Source of the DNA: Crossaster papposus
Lineage: Eukaryota > Echinodermata > Asteroidea > Velatida > Solasteridae
NCBI GenBank assembly: GCA_037893245.1
Contig: JBAIAA010000596.1
Coordinates: forward strand, 124,001 to 188,000
DNA: 64,000 bases
Reading direction: 5' to 3'
The notes under the pieces were generated by a model. The model worked only from the letters and a program-made list of their open reading frames with translations. It was not told where the DNA came from and made no database searches. The translations under genes were made by a program, and so were the position numbers. Below are positions 58,167 to 64,000 of the stretch, in pieces. Each line of letters opens with the position of its first letter. Position 1 is the stretch's first letter.

Positions 58167-58258
58167 CTGCAACCGAAACAAGGACTCAAGTGATAGAATG
58201 TAGTCTAATAATAATTTGCAGCATAGGGTAAATAGGGAGACTTTCCTACTTTTGCGAG

Positions 58259-58694
58259 TTAACCCTAACCCTACCTAATGCTAATTTTTAGTATGCAGTA
58301 CTCTCACCGACTTGTGTGCAATGCCTGTAGTAATTTTTAGTATTTGGTACTTCAGCCCTAATTGCACTCATCATAGTACTTTTTAGCATTGGGTCCCTCT
58401 GCTTGCCGAGTGTGCATGGCCCATGTATGCTGTGTAAGGTGTTCTAAACTCTTCAGTAAAAATTGTCACTTGGGACACAGCACTGGGTCAAGGCTGGACT
58501 ACTGCATTTTTTTGCCAGGTAAGTATTACTGACCTGTATTTCCACTATTAGTATTTTGTAGTTGGCAGTATCTGTACTCTGTCAGTACACACCCAATCAT
58601 CAGTCACAGAGAGACCCAGTGCTACAAAATACTAAGTAGTATTCTGTAGTACCAGTTCTTTAGCCCAAAGTAAGGCCTAGGGGGTTAGGGTTAA
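58259..58694. mobile_element. TTAA/CCCTAACC element, 436 bp
   Basis: TTAACCCTAACCC left and AGGGGGTTAGGGTTAA right. The core is rich in tagtatttggtac-like pieces. It sits 93 bp upstream of exon 1, so exon 1 lies between two elements of this family. Confidence 0.75.
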
Positions 58695-61600
58695 TGGACC
58701 CTAGTTATCGCTTTTTTAACATTTGGACATGATCTGGCGATACTAGAGCCTGAGTGACATGCATAAGTCCAAATGTCTTAAAAGACGTTAAAACCGTCGC
58801 CAACACCACAAAAATACATAACAAAATACCTCAAATTTCCTAAAATTCGCGTGGAGTATGGCAATGCAAAATAATAATAATTATAATTATAATTAATTCT
58901 TGAATGCGGATCCGCGAGGGGCAATTATAATTTACCATTTTACTTTACTTAAAGGTAGGATACACCATTGGTAATTGCTTGAATTATCATTAATGGGTAG
59001 TTTGGGGGGTTGTATTTCATAGTAAATATCATTTAACTGACCTGTCCGAAGTTTTACAATCATGGATGCCGAGAAAAGCACGAAAAACAGCGTTTGTTTT
59101 CAACTGGCATTGGGCAGTTATTCTTATGTTATCTTTGTTTTGATCGCGATCTTTTTTTATTTTTTATTATATTTTTCGGAATAATTACAGGATATCTAGC
59201 GCAATCATTTTGCTGGAAGCCTAGAATCATACTTTCAAATGAGTAAGATATCCTACCTTTATCCAAGATTATTATTATTGTTTTGTTACGATTATTATAA
59301 TTATAATTATTAGTAATTATTAGTAACTCGGACTAACAACGTACCCTGGACCTTTTAATCTTAGAACCAAGACTATTTGATGATACTATTTATTTCATTT
59401 CATTTCATTTCATTTATTATTTTGCAGGATTACATAAAAATATGAAGACAATTACAAGAATTGAAATAAAATAATAAAAACAGGACAAAGCAAGGAAGAT
59501 TACAAAAGAAAACACCCTTATAACAAGAAAAACAACAATAATGCACACCCCTGCAGGATTGCCAAGTAAGCAAACTAAATTACTATCGAGTGGCTCTCCC
59601 AAAGCGCGACTTCTAATTCTATAAAACAATATATAATAAAAATTGTACATTATCATAAAAGAATACAAAAATGGTGTATGATTAACCCTATTGCACTAAA
59701 TTACTCAGAACAACATAAAACAAACAAACACACATCCCCAAAAAGGACAAACAGTCTCAAACGAACAAACAAGCAGACACAAAAAAACTACACGTACACT
59801 TCAGCAAACAAACAAACAAGGTCAGGTCAGGGAATCATACTCATGCTGTATAGTCAACTGCCGTAGCGATACTCCGATAGCCACTGCGAATACGAATAAT
59901 GCTAGGCCTACTCAGCTCTAGTTTCGCGGTCAGACATTCAGGAACCTCATTTATCTTCCCATTACTTTAGCGCGAAAGAGAAAATTTGAGGTTTAATGCA
60001 TGTTGTTAATGATGTTATTGTTTATGAACGGCTCGCCCCTTCGTGACGTACTTCATGGCTCATGCATCATGCCGACCGTGCGTGATTATAATGTCCCATG
60101 ATGATCATTTGGAAACAATTTATGGGGCTAGGAGAGCCTTCTAACTACCTATACTTAACCTAATCCCAAGAAAAAAAACACGTTTCTTACTAGGTGCAGC
60201 TTTATTTTATGGAACTGATGACAACTAAAATGCCAGGAAACTTTAAAAACTATAATGACAAAAACTGCAAAACTTCGTCGACCCTGGAAGTCGCCATCTT
60301 TTATTCAACCTCGTTCAAACACTATACCAGGTTTTCGTGCGGGGTGCCGGTGGTACGTGTATGTGTTTACCAAATATTGTTGTTTATTTAAAAAAAAGAT
60401 AATAATAAATAAAAAATTCAAGAAAAGGATTCTACAAGAATAGGATGATCTACAAGAATAAAAGTACAAATACAAATTGTACATGAAGTCTAGACACTAT
60501 CTCGTGTACTTTAGATTCATTTATAAATTATACTGCCAAATCGAAAATGCATTATGCAAAATACATTACGCAACATCAGAACGGGCCGGCTTGCCATACT
60601 TTACTACGATTTGAAATATTAAATATTAATGAAGCAAAAAACGTGTAATTTGCCAAACTATGAACCTTGGGATTAAATTGCTTTTGCTGAGACTGTTTCT
60701 ATATCGATTTACTCGGGCCGTGGTGCTTTATATTATAGAATAAACTTTGGAAGTAAATGTTACCGGTTTATTAAAAGAAAACCCACAATTTTGAAGAACG
60801 ATGCATCCGCTCTATTTTAAAATTAAGCATGTTTCAAGGGCCCAAATTCATCCGAATTTCATAGTAATGCAAGCTGGCAGTCCTGTACACGGCTCTCCAC
60901 TTTATTTTTTGCGAACCCCGCAAAATGATTTAAAATAGCAGATCTTTGAAGCCACGCCACGATTTGGCGGGTGGATTGGTGGTCCAGCGCCCTCGCAAGT
61001 TGGGTGTACTTCCATAACAAATACAAAAAACACTGTTTCATTTAAGTTGCAGTTTTATTTTGTATAAAACAGCAGAATAAAACTGCAATTTAAATAATCA
61101 TTGTTTATAAAACACTGTTTACCAGGCTTATGCCTAATAAACATTTTGTCCACGATTTGTAAAAATGGCGGCTAACATGCAATTTTAGTATTGCGCCCCC
61201 TATAGACCAAAGTATGTTATTTATGACCATTTTCGAATCTCTGGCTTCGTTTTCGTCTTTGGCTTAAGGCGATTTTTTGCTCCCAACTGCAAGATCTCCA
61301 GCCACATTCTGATGCCTGTTGTGCTTCAGAAACATTCAATTGATTGGTGTGAACCAAAAAGTTCGAATATTTTAAAACAAATTCCATTTCTATTTGCTTC
61401 TCAGTAATTCGGAATTCGGAGGCGAACCAAAGCCAAAGACGAAGTAATTTCGAAAAGGCCCTATGTCTGTGGTGCATTGTGATTTGTCGCGCGCGCGATC
61501 AGCAGTACCTTCACACCGTGCCAGTCATGACATGACGTGTGAAATTATTATTAGCTCACGCGTTTTTGTACAAAATGTCACAACGTGTGTACATTACATC

Positions 61601-62762
61601 AGTTTGTAGATGGTGTGTTGATCATCGGTAAGATTTAACCGAGATTGGTTTATCATACTCAGTCATACTAGGCCAAATATATTATACGTGACGTGTTTTG
61701 TGTGACAGTGTCAGTGTGATTGTGAATGTGAGTCGTTTGGATACATTTGTACTCCGTCGCCGGTGGTGGTGCAAATCAGCACAAAAGGCAAGCAGGCTAG
61801 TGCCACTGCCAGTGCCAGTGATTGCGGCCGTTTTCATTTCACTTTTCAGGTAGGCCCCCTAGGCCCTAAGCCTAACGTTAGGTTAAATTGTTACACCTCA
61901 TCAACCACACTGCCACAGATTCTGTGTCTGTTGGCTGAGAGCTAGTCATATTATGGCATTATCAATTTTGTGTACTATCTTTCTAATTCTACAGTAGTAT
62001 TAATACGGTAACCAATAGTACAGCATGCCATTAGTTTACTAACCAAAGTACCCATATGGCGCTTTAACGGTATAGTGTCTTGTCTGTCATGTCTGTGTGC
62101 AAATGTAGTAATGCTGATGTGCACATTGTGCATTGCGCGTAAATAAAACCAATATTTAAATCCGGGCTCCACACGGATACACATAGTCATAGGCTAGCGG
62201 AACGCCATGATATATCAATATTTTCAATCCGTTTAGTTAATTTACTTCTGTTTCAAGTGAATCATTAGCGTCAAGAATGACTGCCGCACGCTAGGTATGC
62301 TTTAGTCGGCAGGCCAAGCATGGTTGCCAGCTTTGAACAAAAAATGCCATCAAAAGTTGTTTTAAGCATATTTCCCGGGGTTGGCCTGCCGACTATTATG
62401 TGATGTGGGTCTGAAAGGGGGAAAACGACCATTGTGAAGAGAACATTTTTTTGTCGTTTTTGCGCCCGAATGTAATTATAAGTTTATTCTTCAGCGCTAC
62501 ATGTATGCGAATCTCTTGATGTCATGAGCATTGTAAGCTAGAGTGGCTCAAGCTAAACTTGTATCTTTTATTCGAATATGGCAAGGCTAACCATTATTAT
62601 CATCATTAACAATTGTATTTGCAATGTTAACGTTCACCCTAACTTTCAATAAATTCTCAATAAAATATTTAAAACGGACATCTGGTACTAGTACGTCGAC
62701 TACATGTATGTAACGCTACATAATACATTTTAAGGGTATGTTGATGTTATAATATTTACATA
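58695..62762. other. Divergent intergenic region between mTOR and UBIAD1
   Basis: About 4 kb between the genes. It should contain both promoters and the non-coding first exons, but I could not place them with confidence. Visible parts are an AGGTAGGATACACC-type MITE (58949-59262), A/T-rich low-complexity DNA (59380-59850), and two foldback stretches near 61020-61110 and 61225-61475. No additional protein-coding gene was recognised. Confidence 0.6.
58949..59262. mobile_element. AGGTAGGATACACC MITE, second copy
   Basis: Starts TTAAAGGTAGGATACACCAT, ends gatatcctacctttat. The interior gtttggggggttgtatt matches 9104-9481 in reverse. Confidence 0.78.
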
Positions 62763-62787
62763 GCTTGATTCTTCAATTTTGTCTCAG
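62763..62787 (+). promoter_or_regulatory. UBIAD1: Probable splice acceptor of a 5' UTR intron of UBIAD1
   Basis: A pyrimidine-rich run ends in gtctcag nine bases before the UBIAD1 start codon. A possible partner donor, ttttcag/gtaggc, lies near 61850, which would make a 5' non-coding exon somewhere in 61490-61850. This is inferred from sequence pattern only. Confidence 0.4.
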
Positions 62788-62796
62788 ATCTTTAAA

Positions 62797-63819
62797 ATGG
62801 AGAATCCGAAGAGCATCAGCAACGGGTCTGCCGTGAGCATAACCACAGTTCCGGAGTCGGAGGACAGAACAGTCGTCACGCACAGTGTCAGGACCAAAGT
62901 CCGATCCTACCTTATCGCGCTACGTCCGTGGTCTTTCAGCGCCTCGATCAACCCCGTCATCTTGGGCACGGTGCTGGCCCTCAAATCCCACACTGAACCC
63001 AGCCTGAGCCCAGTAAACCTTGTTGTGTTCCTGGCAGCGTTGGTGGCCACGCTTTCGGTGCACGGTGCCGGAAACCTTGTCAACACGTACTACGATTACT
63101 TGAAAGGTATCGACAGCAAAAAGAGCGACGATAGGACTTTGGTGGACGGCATTCTCTCCCCCGACAATGTCGCAACCTTCGGCCAGGTGTTGTACATCAT
63201 CGGCTGTGTCGCATTAGCGGTCTTGTACTTCTTCTCGCCGGCAAGGCTAGAGCACATAGCGCTGTTGTACTTCGGTGGTCTGTCCAGCTCGTTCCTGTAC
63301 ACCGGCGGGATCGGGCTGAAGTACCTCGCTCTGGGCGACCTGGTCATTATGTTCACCTTCGGACCGCTGACCGTCATGTTTGCCTACACCTCCCAGAGCG
63401 GGACCCTGCAGCTCTTCCCTCTACTGTACGCCATCCCCCTGGCCATGAACACGGAGGCCATTCTGCACAGCAACAACACTAGGGACATGGAATCTGACCG
63501 GAAGGCCGGTATCGTCACTATCGCCATGTGCCTGGGCAAAACTGGCTCCTACATCCTCTTCACCCTACTCATGTTCGTGCCCTACATCATGTTCGCCATC
63601 ATGGGGGTGAATTTCTCCCTGGCTTATCTCCTGCCCTTCCTCACCCTTCCCATGGCCTTCAACCTGGAGAAGGATTTTAGGAGGGGCGACATGAGCAAAC
63701 TCCCCCAGCGGACTGCCAAGTTGAACTTGTTCTTTGGCATATTGTACATCATCGCTTGCTTACTAGTTCCACAGCAGGCAATGCCTGGAATTGTAACAAG
63801 CCCGCTCATTTCGAAATAA
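62797..63819 (+). CDS. UBIAD1: UBIAD1, UbiA-type polyprenyltransferase (340 aa, single coding exon)
   Basis: Membrane prenyltransferase of the ER and Golgi. In known animals it attaches geranylgeranyl to menadione to make vitamin K2 (MK-4), and in vertebrates it also controls HMG-CoA reductase turnover. The sequence shows both family Asp-rich motifs: [11 protein letters not shown] at residues 96-106, followed by [11 protein letters not shown], and NNTRDMESD at 226-234, followed by RKAGIVT. Both are very close to vertebrate UBIAD1. There are about eight hydrophobic segments between residues 50 and 325. The length of 340 is nearly the same as human (338). I start at the ATG at 62797; upstream codons are interrupted by a likely acceptor (ttttgtctcag, ending 62787), which suggests a separate 5' non-coding exon. 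The stop TAA overlaps an AATAAA at 63815-63820. It is divergent to mTOR. Confidence 0.96.
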   Translation: MENPKSISNGSAVSITTVPESEDRTVVTHSVRTKVRSYLIALRPWSFSASINPVILGTVLALKSHTEPSLSPVNLVVFLAALVATLSVHGAGNLVNTYYDYLKGIDSKKSDDRTLVDGILSPDNVATFGQVLYIIGCVALAVLYFFSPARLEHIALLYFGGLSSSFLYTGGIGLKYLALGDLVIMFTFGPLTVMFAYTSQSGTLQLFPLLYAIPLAMNTEAILHSNNTRDMESDRKAGIVTIAMCLGKTGSYILFTLLMFVPYIMFAIMGVNFSLAYLLPFLTLPMAFNLEKDFRRGDMSKLPQRTAKLNLFFGILYIIACLLVPQQAMPGIVTSPLISK

Positions 63820-64000
63820 ATTAAAAAATGTATAAGAAGTGTCTTAAAAATGTGAACAATATTAATAGGAATGGGCCTTTTGAAAGAGTACTACTGTCTC
63901 TTAGAGCCTTGTTTGTTTCACACAGATCCAAATCGCGATCCGTCGGTTCACAACCAATTCTCGGCTGGATCACTGATCGTAATTGATTTTTCATCATTTG

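Noticed and set aside
54142-55770. A GTGACC-type element (gtgacctggcaccacg at 54142, ggagcaggttac near 55760) with the Penelope remnant inserted
   Set aside because: The right end is imperfect and no target duplication could be read, so I did not list it as an element.
55992-58694. Repeated TTAACCCTAACC/GGTTAGGGTTAA as interstitial telomere repeats
   Set aside because: They occur singly as inverted termini of TTAA-flanked elements rather than as (TTAGGG)n tracts.

Overview
The window is animal nuclear DNA. It carries spliced, intron-rich genes, tRNA-derived SINEs, many short inverted-repeat transposons and long satellite arrays. The protein sequences and a SINE type I associate with echinoderms suggest a marine invertebrate deuterostome (echinoderm, hemichordate or similar). 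The species cannot be named from the sequence alone.

Layout. From 58166 down to the left edge, the minus strand carries the first half of the mTOR kinase gene. I placed 28 coding exons with consistent splice sites and reading phases, giving about 1337 codons from a methionine at 58153-58151. They cover the N-terminal and middle HEAT-repeat solenoid and reach the start of the FAT domain. The rest of FAT, FRB, the kinase domain and FATC lie beyond the left edge. On the plus strand, 62797-63819 holds a complete single-exon coding sequence for UBIAD1, a UbiA-type prenyltransferase. The two genes are head to head with about 4.6 kb between coding starts. MTOR and UBIAD1 are also neighbours in human (1p36.22), so this looks like an ancient linkage.

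The most unusual feature is a set of tandem arrays made from mTOR's own exon-intron junctions. A 44-bp array (2466-4277) repeats the end and donor site of one exon. A 57-bp array (10063-15284, about 91 copies) repeats the end and donor of another. A 129-bp array (16067-17743, 13 copies with a 645-bp higher-order period) repeats the acceptor and first two thirds of a third exon. A fourth exon is triplicated with its donor (6807-7266). The gene therefore carries dozens of decoy splice sites next to genuine exons.

The 10.7-kb mTOR intron at 20377-31063 contains an 8.8-kb DNA transposon (21841-30646). It has GTGACC...GGTCAC termini, a 4-bp target duplication, subterminal repeats and a multi-exon gene for a DDE-transposase-like protein with zinc-binding clusters. 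At least four short elements in the window (2010-2451, 21437-21836, 38034-38460, 40493-40905) share its termini and target-duplication length and look like its non-autonomous relatives.

Most remaining intronic space is MITEs of several TTAA-target families, foldback elements, SINEs, a broken Penelope-like retroelement and simple or satellite repeats. Several insertions lie within a few tens of bases of mTOR splice sites.
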